A stretch of DNA of 36,676 nucleotides from Tyzzerella sp. Lineage in GTDB: Bacteria; Bacillota; Clostridia; Lachnospirales; Lachnospiraceae. A program made the translations under genes and the position numbers. The notes below the pieces were generated by a model. The model did no database searches. It had not been told where the DNA came from and was given only the letters and a program-made list of their open reading frames with translations. The stretch's first letter is position 1. Each line of letters begins with the position of its first letter. Below, piece after piece: positions 1 through 7,782 of this stretch. Where the stretch lies: the NCBI GenBank assembly GCA_017416155.1, contig JAFQDE010000010.1, positions 65,476-102,151 on the forward strand. The letters run 5' to 3'.

Positions 1-355
1 CAAACCACAATACAAGGAGTGGTGCAATGGCAACTGTCGGAATTGTCTGTGTCAAAACCATCAGCGGGTAGAGTGCTTTATAGAGTCCGTCGAATTGATC
101 CATCAACACTGCTGCAAGAAACCCCAGCGAGATTCCCGCCAAGAGTCCGATGAATGCTTCTGTCAAGGTAATGACAGAATGCTGTATCAGAATCGGAAAC
201 TCCATGATAAGTGCCTCTATCACTTGAATTGGTGACGGCAACATAAAACTCTCCACTAACCCTACAGATGAAACCACCTGCCACACGATTAAAATCAATA
301 CAATTGCGGAACATGACCAGATACTACTGGTGATGTTTGGTAACTTTCTTTTCAA
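1..355 (-). CDS. ABC transporter permease, partial (thiamine-precursor type by context)
   Basis: This is the N-terminal part of a binding-protein-dependent ABC permease that runs off the left edge. The frame reads through a hydrophobic first segment (VLILIVWQVV), then LPSPIQVIEAL, then a membrane-rich stretch with TLTEAFIGLLAGISLG, which is typical of the SsuC/TauC/ThiX permease family. The likely start is a TTG at 355, because GGAAGGAG lies about 10 bases upstream and the frame overlaps the end of the thiamine-binding gene by 32 bases; an ATG at 244 would remove the first membrane segment. The overlap implies translational coupling. The TPP riboswitch upstream suggests that the substrate is thiamine or a pyrimidine precursor. 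The family is seen directly; the substrate is inferred from context. Confidence 0.75.
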   Translation of the reverse strand, partial: MKRKLPNITSSIWSCSAIVLILIVWQVVSSVGLVESFMLPSPIQVIEALIMEFPILIQHSVITLTEAFIGLLAGISLGFLAAVLMDQFDGLYKALYPLMVLTQTIPTVAIAPLLVLWF

Positions 356-620
356 TGCTCAGTACTTCTCCTTCCGGACGGTATGTAATCTTGACATATG
401 CAGACACAGACTCTGCACCTGCTCTTACTGCTACTTTCTGACATTCCTTAATAATGTCCATAAGTTCATCATAATCCCCCTCAATTGAGGTCTCGCATGG
501 TCCTACATAGTAGTTTAGACCAGTGGATTTGATGTAATCAATCACCTCATCCACGATGCGAATAAGTTCTTCATCATTCTCTGCCTTCGGCAGAACTTGA
601 ATTGCTACACTTGCGTTCAT
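324..620 (-). CDS. Thiamine-binding protein, MTH1187/YqgV (DUF77) family
   Basis: A 98-residue soluble protein of the MTH1187/YqgV family (Pfam Thiamine_BP). Visible family features are an N-terminal beta strand (ASVAIQVLP), the motif ETSIEGDYDELMDIIKECQ, and a C-terminal strand ending in VSIEKK-like residues. It probably binds thiamine or a related molecule in the cytoplasm and helps or regulates the ABC transporter that starts inside its 3' end. The start at 620 is supported by AAAGGAGAAG 6 bases upstream. It is the first gene after the TPP riboswitch and its terminator, so expression should fall when thiamine pyrophosphate is plentiful. Length matches the family. Confidence 0.85.
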   Translation of the reverse strand: MNASVAIQVLPKAENDEELIRIVDEVIDYIKSTGLNYYVGPCETSIEGDYDELMDIIKECQKVAVRAGAESVSAYVKITYRPEGEVLSIEKKVTKHHQ

Positions 621-705
621 AATTTGCTTCTCCTTTTTCTGTTTTGACTTGCGACCTGTTTCCTAATTTAGATACTTTCTAGAATTTGCCCTATTCCCCT
701 CTGCA

Positions 706-738
706 ATACCCACACTTTTTAAAAATTGTGGGTATTTC
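706..738 (-). other. Leader hairpin between TPP terminator and thiamine-binding gene
   Basis: AATACCCACA and TGTGGGTATT form a 10-base-pair stem with an A/T-rich loop. No U-run follows on the minus strand, so it is not a standard terminator. A second GGGTAT/ATACCC pair lies at about 809-848 around a GGAGCTCC palindrome. The 240-base leader (621-860) otherwise contains no gene that I can support. Confidence 0.5.
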
Positions 739-853
739 ATGCGCCTAAAGGCTATCCTATAGAAAATCACGCCATAAAACCACCGGAATTGAAGATTTTT
801 TGCTTACTTCTGGGTATGGAGCTCCATGTTATACGTTTTGATACCCATTCCAA

Positions 854-885
854 CAAAAAATACCTAGGCCTCAGCCTAGGTATTT
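854..885 (-). terminator. Intrinsic terminator of the TPP riboswitch
   Basis: An 11-base-pair perfect stem (AATACCTAGGC / GCCTAGGTATT, 859-884) closes a CTCA tetraloop. On the minus strand a run of U follows directly (A-run at 855-860). It lies immediately downstream of the riboswitch aptamer, as expected for the expression platform. Confidence 0.9.
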
Positions 886-891
886 AATAGT

Positions 892-1000
892 CTTCTCATT
901 TCTCGCTTCCTACGCTGGCATTATCCAGATCAGGTTCTCGGGTTTAGGATGACCACATCCCATCTCAGCCGGATCAATTACCAGCGCCCCTTCAATTGTC
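892..1000 (-). ncRNA. TPP riboswitch (THI element)
   Basis: The minus strand carries the conserved THI-box pieces in order: GGGGCGC, then GGCTGAGATGGG, then GAACCTGATCTGGATAATGCCAGCGTAGGAA in two adjacent conserved blocks. These form the two helical arms that bind the pyrimidine and pyrophosphate parts of thiamine pyrophosphate. A promoter lies just upstream and an intrinsic terminator just downstream, so control is by transcription termination. The regulated genes are the thiamine-binding protein and the ABC permease. Exact ends are approximate. Confidence 0.95.
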
Positions 1001-1006
1001 TTCCTC

Positions 1007-1035
1007 AGTTTACTACGCAAATTTCATAAAGTCAA
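1007..1035 (-). promoter_or_regulatory. Promoter for the TPP riboswitch operon
   Basis: TTGACT at 1035-1030 and TAAACT at 1012-1007 are separated by 17 bases. This places transcription start near 1000, immediately before the first conserved base of the THI element. Confidence 0.65.
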
Positions 1036-1140
1036 TATTTTTACTTAACTTGTTGGAAAAATATGTTATACTATTCAAGCAGGCCACAGACAACCATAAC
1101 TTGTCATGGCCCCTCGAATACCAGAGAAAGGAATCAAGTT

Positions 1141-1704
1141 ATGTTATTCAAATTATTTTATACATTTGCCAAAATCGGCCTCTTCACCTTTGGTGGCGGT
1201 TATGGCATGATTGCCATCGTGCAGGACGAATGTGTGGACAAAAAGAAATGGATTACAGACGATGAATTCGCAACCGTGCTTACCATCGCAGAATCCACAC
1301 CGGGACCAATCGCCATCAACTGCGCGACCTACACTGGATACGCACAGGGTGGAATCCTAGGTTCCATTGCTGCAACCTTCGGAGTGGTACTCCCATCCTT
1401 TGTGATTATTTATTTAATCTCATCTTTCTTCAACAACTTATTGGAAATTGAGATTGTTGCAAATGCTTTCAAAGGAATTCAAGTTGGTGTCGGCATCATC
1501 ATCCTTCGCGCCGGCTACAATTTATATAAAAAAATGGAGAAGAACGCATTTACCATTGCGATACTTATCGTCGCATGCTTGCTTATGTTGGCAATTAACT
1601 TCTTTGGCTGGAACTTTTCAACCATTTACATGCTTCTGATTGCAGGTGTGGTTGGTGCAATTTTCAGCCAGATTCAGAAAATCAAAGAAGGAAAGAAGGT
1701 GTAA
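1141..1704 (+). CDS. Chromate transporter family protein (short CHR), first of pair
   Basis: A 187-residue membrane protein of the short-chain CHR family. It has the amphipathic start followed by TFGGGYGMIAIVQDE, then DEFATVLTIAESTPGPIAINCATYTGY, the conserved CHR-domain core, and several hydrophobic segments up to a basic C terminus. Short CHR proteins occur as adjacent pairs that together make a transporter; the second half follows after 2 bases. The start at 1141 follows GAGAAAGGAA with good spacing; the frame is open further upstream to 1063 but without a suitable binding site. The family name comes from chromate efflux, but the physiological substrate here is not known. Confidence 0.85.
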   Translation: MLFKLFYTFAKIGLFTFGGGYGMIAIVQDECVDKKKWITDDEFATVLTIAESTPGPIAINCATYTGYAQGGILGSIAATFGVVLPSFVIIYLISSFFNNLLEIEIVANAFKGIQVGVGIIILRAGYNLYKKMEKNAFTIAILIVACLLMLAINFFGWNFSTIYMLLIAGVVGAIFSQIQKIKEGKKV

Positions 1705-1706
1705 GT

Positions 1707-2270
1707 TTGATTTACTTAGATTTGTTTTTAGGATTTTTAAAAGTCGGACTCTTCTCCTTCGGCGGTGCTTATGGTGCTATTCCCGTTATCCGAGAAGTGG
1801 TTATGGAAAACGGTTGGGTGGCGGAATCAAAATTCGCCTACCTATTAGCTATCAGTGAAAGTACACCAGGTCCGATTATGGTTAATACTGCCACTTATAT
1901 CGGAAATGAAGTAGGTGGAATTCTAGGTTCTGTACTTGCCACATTTACCGTTTGCCTGCCTGCATTTATTATCATCCTGGTTCTCTCTATGATACTGAAA
2001 AACTTCTTGAAGAGCCCTTATGTACAAGGAGTTTTGAACGGAATCAAACCATGTATTATCGGTATTATCTTGGCAACTGGTCTTCACATGATTATCGAAA
2101 ATGCGTTTGCTGAAGGCTTGAGTATACCAAAGAACTGGCAGTCATTTGTGATTATGGCAGTTATTATTATCGCAATGTTTATTTACAAAAAATTGAAAGA
2201 AAAAGCAATTTCTCCGATTATGCTGATTGCAGTTGCGGCTGTAAGTGGAATTGTTATATATGCGATTTAA
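1707..2270 (+). CDS. Chromate transporter family protein (short CHR), second of pair
   Basis: A second 187-residue CHR-domain protein, similar to its upstream partner. It shows SFGGAYGAIPVIREVV and FAYLLAISESTPGPIMVNTATYIGNEVGG, followed by five or so hydrophobic segments. It starts with TTG at 1707, two bases after the first gene stops, with AAGGTG just upstream, so the two are cotranslated and probably form a heteromeric transporter of opposite topology. A strong hairpin terminator follows at 2278. The substrate is not shown by the sequence. Confidence 0.85.
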   Translation: MIYLDLFLGFLKVGLFSFGGAYGAIPVIREVVMENGWVAESKFAYLLAISESTPGPIMVNTATYIGNEVGGILGSVLATFTVCLPAFIIILVLSMILKNFLKSPYVQGVLNGIKPCIIGIILATGLHMIIENAFAEGLSIPKNWQSFVIMAVIIIAMFIYKKLKEKAISPIMLIAVAAVSGIVIYAI

Positions 2271-2277
2271 TCAAACG

Positions 2278-2310
2278 GGGAGATAGCACATCGTAGATGT
2301 GCTATCTCCC
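2278..2310. terminator. Bidirectional terminator hairpin between convergent genes
   Basis: A perfect 15-base-pair stem (GGGAGATAGCACATC / GATGTGCTATCTCCC) with a GTA loop, followed on the plus strand by ATTCTTT. It separates the CHR pair from the convergent 2H phosphoesterase. Confidence 0.85.
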
Positions 2311-2315
2311 ATTCT

Positions 2316-2840
2316 TTACCTCAATTCCCACGTCGCAATGTCATGATGTGGGTTTGGTTTTGCAAGCCCTATTCTTACCACTTCACCTTCAAACATTCCA
2401 AAACTATTCTGCAGAACCTCGAACGCGGTCTGCATCTGCTCTTTTGTGAGTTTCTTTGCTATCGTCGTGTGAGGTAGCCATTGAAATGGTCGGTAGTATG
2501 GACTGATTTTAATCCCATTCGTATTCGAAAGTTCATCATTCACTATCGCAGAGATTTCATGCAAATACTCGTTCAGAACCGGAATTAAGAAAATCACATA
2601 CGGAAAAAACTGCCCAACCGAAGCCCACTCTAATGTACCTTGTCTTAATCTTGCCACCGCACGCTCAAGCGCATCAATTACAGCCTTCTCATTCTGCGTC
2701 TCAAATGCCGAAATCGTAATATGCGGTGGTACACTTCCATCCAACATAAAGGTATTTCCGGTGCACTCGGCCACTTTATCTATATATTGCTGAATCCTGC
2801 GATTCGTCTTTTCATCAAAATAAATAGATATCAAATACAT
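2316..2840 (-). CDS. 2H phosphoesterase (2'-5' RNA ligase family)
   Basis: A 174-residue protein of the 2H phosphoesterase superfamily. The two hallmark motifs are present: PPHITIS with His40 and LPHTTIA with His124, which together form the catalytic pair that acts on 2',3'-cyclic phosphates or 2'-5' linkages. The family includes LigT/ThpR and YjcG. Its ATG at 2840 overlaps the end of the upstream symporter gene by 10 bases, so it is translationally coupled. The natural substrate cannot be read from the sequence. Confidence 0.8.
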   Translation of the reverse strand: MYLISIYFDEKTNRRIQQYIDKVAECTGNTFMLDGSVPPHITISAFETQNEKAVIDALERAVARLRQGTLEWASVGQFFPYVIFLIPVLNEYLHEISAIVNDELSNTNGIKISPYYRPFQWLPHTTIAKKLTKEQMQTAFEVLQNSFGMFEGEVVRIGLAKPNPHHDIATWELR

Positions 2841-4279
2841 GTACTATCATCCACCCAAACAATTGCATCAACATTCTTGTACTTCTTCTTTAAAATTTTT
2901 CTGCGGAACAAATATATAGTATATGAAAGCCATAACACAAAGAAAATAGTACAAGCAATCACAGCATTCTTAGGAGAACCTGCCGCAAAGCTCAACAAAA
3001 ACAATAATGGTGCAATCATTACCATGGCAGGAAAATTGGAAAGAATGTATAAACTAGATGTAGGAGTCCGCAGACTCGGGTCAATCTCCTTCATCAGAAT
3101 CATTCCGTTTGATGCAGTCCCTGTCAGAGTACCGTAACACATCAGGAACATTTCATGTTCAAATCCTTTGAAACATTCTTTGGATACAAGACGGATGTAA
3201 ATATAAGTAATTACTGCACCTGTCACGCTAAGAATCAATACCGGTATAATATAATTCTTGATATCATTAATTTCGATAGCTGCTACACCTGCAACAATCA
3301 TCAAATCAAAAGAAAATCCTGATATACGATCCATCTGATAATTATTAATATACTCTCGATGCATCAGATTTTTCTTGCGCAACTGTTTCACGACCACTTT
3401 AATCAACATGGCAAATAAAGAAGCCCACAAGAAGTTAAAGCCCCATGCAATACTGTTTGTAAAGTCAGAAAGAATGCCCAGTAAATACATAAATCCAAAA
3501 GAAAGCGCATAGGACAAAGCCACAAAGCCTGCCTGAATCGTAAATTTATCTACCGATTCACTATCTGGAATCTCCTGTCCACTTGGATTAGTTAAATCAA
3601 TCGCATCGCCATCTATTCTGGCCTTGCGAACGTAAAGTTCCCCACGCGTTTTATAAATATTAATATACAACACTCCCAATACAGACGCCACAACGAAGCC
3701 TATCGATGCCAAAGATAATCCAAAACTGCCATTGCCCGCAAACTGTGCAGCCGGAGTATTTGTAAAATTAATATCCCAACTCAATGCATTACCCGGTCCT
3801 TGTCCATATGCCAACGGCAAAATCAAACCACAGATATACGAAATAACCTGATCCCCATGACGAGTCAATAGAAAAAGAACCAAGGTGATTCCAAGCCCCA
3901 CAAAAGCTTGCAGCATATAACATCCTCCCTGCAAGGCACCAAATTCCAGAACCTGAACCTTATTGGTCCTATGTGTACTTTTCTCTGTTTTTAAGGACAT
4001 GGATGCAAAACCAATAGCCAGGCAATGATATGTAATAACCTGCATGAGCCGATTATCAACTAGTACCAGCCCAAACTGTTTTGTAATCAAATTAACAATT
4101 AACAGAAGCGCCCCGCCCAACAGTGCAGATGGAATCAGACACTTTCTGAACAACGGAACTGTCCTTCCAAGAATATTTCCTAACATTAAAAATAAAAGCA
4201 ACAATCCTAGCTGAACCAAAAAGCCCCAAACTGCATCGTAATTTGCCATAGTAAAATCCCAACTGGATGCGTAATTCAT
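2831..4279 (-). CDS. Sodium/glutamate symporter-like membrane protein (GltS/ESS type)
   Basis: A 482-residue polytopic membrane protein with about eleven hydrophobic segments. The LILPLAYGQGPGNALSW stretch followed by GSFGLSLASIGFVVASVLG resembles the paired re-entrant regions of the GltS/ESS sodium:glutamate symporters, and GTLTGTASNGMILMKE near residue 400 is a plausible second discriminator region. It is longer than E. coli GltS (about 400 residues). The ATG at 4279 is chosen because AGGAGG lies 7 bases upstream; the frame extends to 4324 without such a signal. A TTGACG-N17-TATAAT promoter lies upstream. Family assignment is moderately sure; the substrate is inferred. Confidence 0.65.
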   Translation of the reverse strand: MNYASSWDFTMANYDAVWGFLVQLGLLLLFLMLGNILGRTVPLFRKCLIPSALLGGALLLIVNLITKQFGLVLVDNRLMQVITYHCLAIGFASMSLKTEKSTHRTNKVQVLEFGALQGGCYMLQAFVGLGITLVLFLLTRHGDQVISYICGLILPLAYGQGPGNALSWDINFTNTPAAQFAGNGSFGLSLASIGFVVASVLGVLYINIYKTRGELYVRKARIDGDAIDLTNPSGQEIPDSESVDKFTIQAGFVALSYALSFGFMYLLGILSDFTNSIAWGFNFLWASLFAMLIKVVVKQLRKKNLMHREYINNYQMDRISGFSFDLMIVAGVAAIEINDIKNYIIPVLILSVTGAVITYIYIRLVSKECFKGFEHEMFLMCYGTLTGTASNGMILMKEIDPSLRTPTSSLYILSNFPAMVMIAPLLFLLSFAAGSPKNAVIACTIFFVLWLSYTIYLFRRKILKKKYKNVDAIVWVDDSTCI

Positions 4280-4332
4280 AAATTTCCTCCTCATATGTAA
4301 CAACTTTATGATACAACTTTTCACTCCTGTTA

Positions 4333-4361
4333 ATTATAATCTTGCCTATCATTTTCGTCAA
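4333..4361 (-). promoter_or_regulatory. Promoter for the GltS-like gene
   Basis: TTGACG at 4361-4356 and TATAAT at 4338-4333 with 17-base spacing. The -35 box overlaps an inverted repeat TCAAC-TATT-GTTGA (4358-4371) in the divergent region shared with the acyltransferase gene. Confidence 0.75.
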
Positions 4362-4439
4362 CTATTGTTGAGAAAACTCATTGCTTAAATCATACTTTTG
4401 TTATAAACTATAGTTAAGTTTTTTATAGAGGTGTACAAT

Positions 4440-5573
4440 ATGAAGCATCAAATAATATGGAGCATCCTTCGTCCATTGGTATACCCTTATCTAAAGATAA
4501 AGTTTGGTTATACCTACGAGAAGGCAAAAAATCTTCCGGAGACATACATTGTGCTCTCCAATCACACTACAGATTATGACCCAATTTTTGTATCCATGAG
4601 TTTTTCGAAATTCATGCACTATATTGCTAGTGAGCATGTGGCACGATGGAATTTTCTATCCACACTAATCAATTTCGCATTTGCACCGATCTGGCGTTAC
4701 AAAGGTTCCATAGCCGCCTCGACTGTCATTGACGTATTTAAAAAAGTTAAAGATAAGAAGAATGTGGCTCTCTTTGCAGAAGGTGCCCGCACTTGGGATG
4801 GTGTCACAGGTCCGATTCTTCCTTCTACCGGAAAAATGGTAAAAAAGGCAGGTTGTGGTCTGGTTACATATAAAATTGTCGGTGGTTACTTTGCAAGCCC
4901 ACGTTGGAGTCAATCCAATACTCGTAAAGGCTATGTACACGGTGCACCGGTTAATATCTATACAAAGGAACAGCTACAAGAGATGACTGTAGACGAAATA
5001 AATGAAGCTATCAATCGCGACTTGTGCGAAAATGCTTACGAACGTCAATTGCAGGAACCGAAAAAATATACTGGCAAAGACCTTGCAAAATATATGGAAA
5101 ACCTTCTGTTTATATGTCCGAAATGCGGCAACATTGACACTATACAGACATCTGATAATAAAGTAACATGTTCTGCATGTGATCTCTCGTTTACATATAA
5201 TGAATATGGTATGTTGGAAGGAAGTAGATTTAAGACCGTCAAGGAAATCTCTGACTGGCAACGGTTAGAAGTGGCGAACATCGCCAAGACAGACGTGGTA
5301 TATACTGCATCAGGTGGTCGCATGATTACTGTAAAGAAGCATGTGGAAACACTGGTTGCCGAAGGCCCTGTGACTCTCTCCCGAGCATCCTTAATTTGTG
5401 GTGACAGAGAGATACCACTTAGCGAAATCAGCGATATGTCCATTCATGGTCGTCGTGGCCTTGTATTCACGGCACAGAAGCACTATTATGAATTGGTACC
5501 TTCAAAAGAGGCAAATGCACTCAAGTTCCTTTGGCTCTACGAAGAATATGCAAAACAGAATGCAGATATATAA
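4440..5573 (+). CDS. 1-acyl-glycerol-3-phosphate acyltransferase-like protein (PlsC) with zinc ribbon
   Basis: A 377-residue acyltransferase of the PlsC family, which moves an acyl chain to lysophosphatidate in membrane lipid synthesis. Motif I is NHTTDYD (His42, Asp47, the HX4D catalytic pair) and motif III is EGARTW (Glu114-Arg117). After about residue 220 the protein departs from typical PlsC: a four-cysteine zinc ribbon (CPKC at 226-229 and CSAC at 244-247) is followed by about 100 residues of mostly beta character. The start is the ATG at 4440, because AGAGGTG precedes it; a GTG at 4431 lies within that binding site. It is divergent from the GltS-like gene and ends at a shared terminator. 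Confidence 0.8.
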   Translation: MKHQIIWSILRPLVYPYLKIKFGYTYEKAKNLPETYIVLSNHTTDYDPIFVSMSFSKFMHYIASEHVARWNFLSTLINFAFAPIWRYKGSIAASTVIDVFKKVKDKKNVALFAEGARTWDGVTGPILPSTGKMVKKAGCGLVTYKIVGGYFASPRWSQSNTRKGYVHGAPVNIYTKEQLQEMTVDEINEAINRDLCENAYERQLQEPKKYTGKDLAKYMENLLFICPKCGNIDTIQTSDNKVTCSACDLSFTYNEYGMLEGSRFKTVKEISDWQRLEVANIAKTDVVYTASGGRMITVKKHVETLVAEGPVTLSRASLICGDREIPLSEISDMSIHGRRGLVFTAQKHYYELVPSKEANALKFLWLYEEYAKQNADI

Positions 5574-5586
5574 ATTTGTTCAAAAA

Positions 5587-5618
5587 GGCGAGACTCACAA
5601 AAGTATGTGAATCTCGCC
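5587..5618. terminator. Bidirectional terminator hairpin
   Basis: GGCGAGACTCACA pairs with TGTGAATCTCGCC (one C/A mismatch) around an AAAGTA loop. On the minus strand TTTTT follows, giving a good terminator for glgB; it also ends the convergent acyltransferase gene. Confidence 0.8.
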
Positions 5619-5625
5619 ATTATTA

Positions 5626-7611
5626 TTACTTCTTCTTCAATACAATTGCACATCTCGACGGCACATAACACTGGAATCCATACCAGCCCTCCGGCGTCTT
5701 CTTTGCCTTGTAAATATATTCCTTGTCCACTCTCTCCGGTCCGCCAAACTCACCGTTATCACTAGTGAGAATCACCTCATATTTACCTTCCTTCGGTACA
5801 GGAATAAAATATCCATCAAAAGATTTTTCCGGATGGAAGTTGAAGATAAATACTACATTTCCTTTGTTGTAAATGAGCATTTTATCATCCTGATGCATCC
5901 ATCGGTTCTCCGCCTGCTTCTGCAAAATCTTTTCGCTCTGAAGCAAATGTACCATTGCCTCATCAAACGCATTCAGTTCGCTAAACCTTAATTTGTCATC
6001 ATCCACGAGGCTCCACTGACGTCTGCAGTAGTGGTAACTCCAATTATTTCCCTCTCTCGGAAAATCAATCCACTCCGGATGGCCAAATTCATTTCCCATG
6101 AAATTCAAGTATCCTTCTCCTGCCAAGGATGCCGTGAGAAGTCGAATCATCTTGTGAAGTGCAATTCCTCGGTCTACCACCAGATTGCCGCCAAACTTCA
6201 TCATGCCGTTATACATTTCTGCATCGCAGAGACGGAACATGAGCGTCTTATCTCCCACCAGCGCCTGGTCGTGGGATTCTGCATAGCCAATGTTCTTTTC
6301 CTGCGGTCTACGGCCAATCAGTTCATACCATAGTCTCAGTACATCCCAGTCTTCGTCTTTACACTCTTTTAATGTCTTAATCCAAAGGTCTGGAACTCCC
6401 ATCGACAAGCGATAGTCAAATCCGATACCTCCGTCTGATATCTTAAGACACATACCCGGCATTCCTGACATATCCTCTGCTACTGTAATAGCATTCGGGT
6501 TAAACTTATGAATCAGTTCATTGGCAAGTTGCAGGTAAGTAACTGCTTCTGTATCCGTATTCATAGAAAAATACATATCATAGTTGCTGAATGCACTTCC
6601 AAGTCCATGGTCGTGATATAACATGGAGGTGACTCCATCAAAACGGAAGCCATCAAAATGGAATGTCTCCATCCAGTATTTCAGATTTGAAAGCAGGAAG
6701 TGAAGCACCTCATTCTTACCATAATTAAAGAGTTTTGTCCCCCATTCTCTGTGATTTCCCTTTTCTCCTTCATGGAAGAACTGATAAACCGTTCCGTCGA
6801 ATTCATTTAATCCCTCATTCGTATTATTGACCGCATGGGAATGAACCACATCTAAGAGAACTGCAATTCCCATCTCATGTGCCGCGTTTACGAGCGCTTT
6901 CAGCGCTTTGCTTGTACCATAACGCGATGATGCCGCAAAAAAATTCGATACCTGATATCCAAAGGAGCCGTAATATGGGTGCTCCATAATCGCCATAATC
7001 TGAATGGTGTTATAACCTAACTTCTTAATACGCGGTAAGATATTTTCACGAAATTCATCGTAACTTCCGATATCATATTTATCCTGTGCCATACCAATAT
7101 GACATTCGTAGATGAATGGTGTCTTAGATGGTTTGAAACCATCGTCTGTCCATGAAAAATGCGAAAACGTGTCTTCTATCTCCGCACACCACAAATATGT
7201 ATCAGGATCTTGTACAACTCTCGTCGCATACAATGGAATTCGTCGAAGCATCTCTCCGTTATGAATCACGATTGCCTGAACCTTTTGTCCTACTTGAAGC
7301 GCTTTTTCACCTTTGAGATGCACTTCAAAAACACCGTTGTTCAGTTTTTCCATCGGACAGGACATATCCTCCCATCCATTAAAATCCCCGGTCAGATACA
7401 TTGCCTCGGCAGCCGGTGCCCACTCGCGGTATACCCACCCAGTCTCAGTGCGATGAAAACCGAAGTACTTATGTCCGTTGGCGAAATCCACAATGTTTTT
7501 TATCTTCCCCAACAGGTCTTTTCTTTTGTTTTTGTACAAATTCATTCGAAGATTGATATCTTCTTCATAATCTGCCAAATAAGGATCTATCTTTAAAATT
7601 TTATAAGACAT
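5626..7611 (-). CDS. glgB: 1,4-alpha-glucan branching enzyme (GH13)
   Basis: A 661-residue glycogen branching enzyme that makes alpha-1,6 branches in glycogen. An N-terminal carbohydrate-binding domain (TGDFNGW near residue 75) precedes the GH13 barrel. The conserved regions are DVVHSH (254-259), GFRFDGV with nucleophile Asp325, AEDMSG with acid/base Glu379, and AESHDQ (444-449). The C terminus carries the all-beta domain. Overall it resembles the eukaryotic-like branching enzymes (GH13_8) rather than the E. coli type. AAGGAGGT lies 4 bases before the ATG. It stands alone, without other glg genes beside it, and ends at the hairpin at 5587. Confidence 0.93.
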   Translation of the reverse strand: MSYKILKIDPYLADYEEDINLRMNLYKNKRKDLLGKIKNIVDFANGHKYFGFHRTETGWVYREWAPAAEAMYLTGDFNGWEDMSCPMEKLNNGVFEVHLKGEKALQVGQKVQAIVIHNGEMLRRIPLYATRVVQDPDTYLWCAEIEDTFSHFSWTDDGFKPSKTPFIYECHIGMAQDKYDIGSYDEFRENILPRIKKLGYNTIQIMAIMEHPYYGSFGYQVSNFFAASSRYGTSKALKALVNAAHEMGIAVLLDVVHSHAVNNTNEGLNEFDGTVYQFFHEGEKGNHREWGTKLFNYGKNEVLHFLLSNLKYWMETFHFDGFRFDGVTSMLYHDHGLGSAFSNYDMYFSMNTDTEAVTYLQLANELIHKFNPNAITVAEDMSGMPGMCLKISDGGIGFDYRLSMGVPDLWIKTLKECKDEDWDVLRLWYELIGRRPQEKNIGYAESHDQALVGDKTLMFRLCDAEMYNGMMKFGGNLVVDRGIALHKMIRLLTASLAGEGYLNFMGNEFGHPEWIDFPREGNNWSYHYCRRQWSLVDDDKLRFSELNAFDEAMVHLLQSEKILQKQAENRWMHQDDKMLIYNKGNVVFIFNFHPEKSFDGYFIPVPKEGKYEVILTSDNGEFGGPERVDKEYIYKAKKTPEGWYGFQCYVPSRCAIVLKKK

Positions 7612-7721
7612 GACTACCTCCTTGCATCGCTTGCTTTTGTTAAATTCTATTATACTCCTTTTTTTACGAATTTGCTATCCTTCTTTCGCATGTTTCCTAG
7701 ACATAACATTTTTACAACAAA

Positions 7722-7751
7722 TTGACAAACAGGCCTTACTAGAGATACAAT
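7722..7751 (+). promoter_or_regulatory. Promoter for the Ktr potassium uptake operon
   Basis: TTGACA (7722-7727) and TACAAT (7746-7751) are separated by 18 bases, 31 bases before the ktrB start codon. Confidence 0.65.
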
Positions 7752-7782
7752 AAAAATACTTATATTAGACAGAGGAAATGTT

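Noticed and set aside
78-314. Minus-strand 78-codon frame
   Set aside because: Out of frame with the ABC permease, whose membrane-helix pattern is clearly in the neighbouring frame.
663-740. 25-codon minus-strand frame in the thiamine leader (starts MKYPQFLKS)
   Set aside because: No convincing Shine-Dalgarno sequence, and it lies over the hairpin at 706-738; kept only as a remote leader-peptide possibility.
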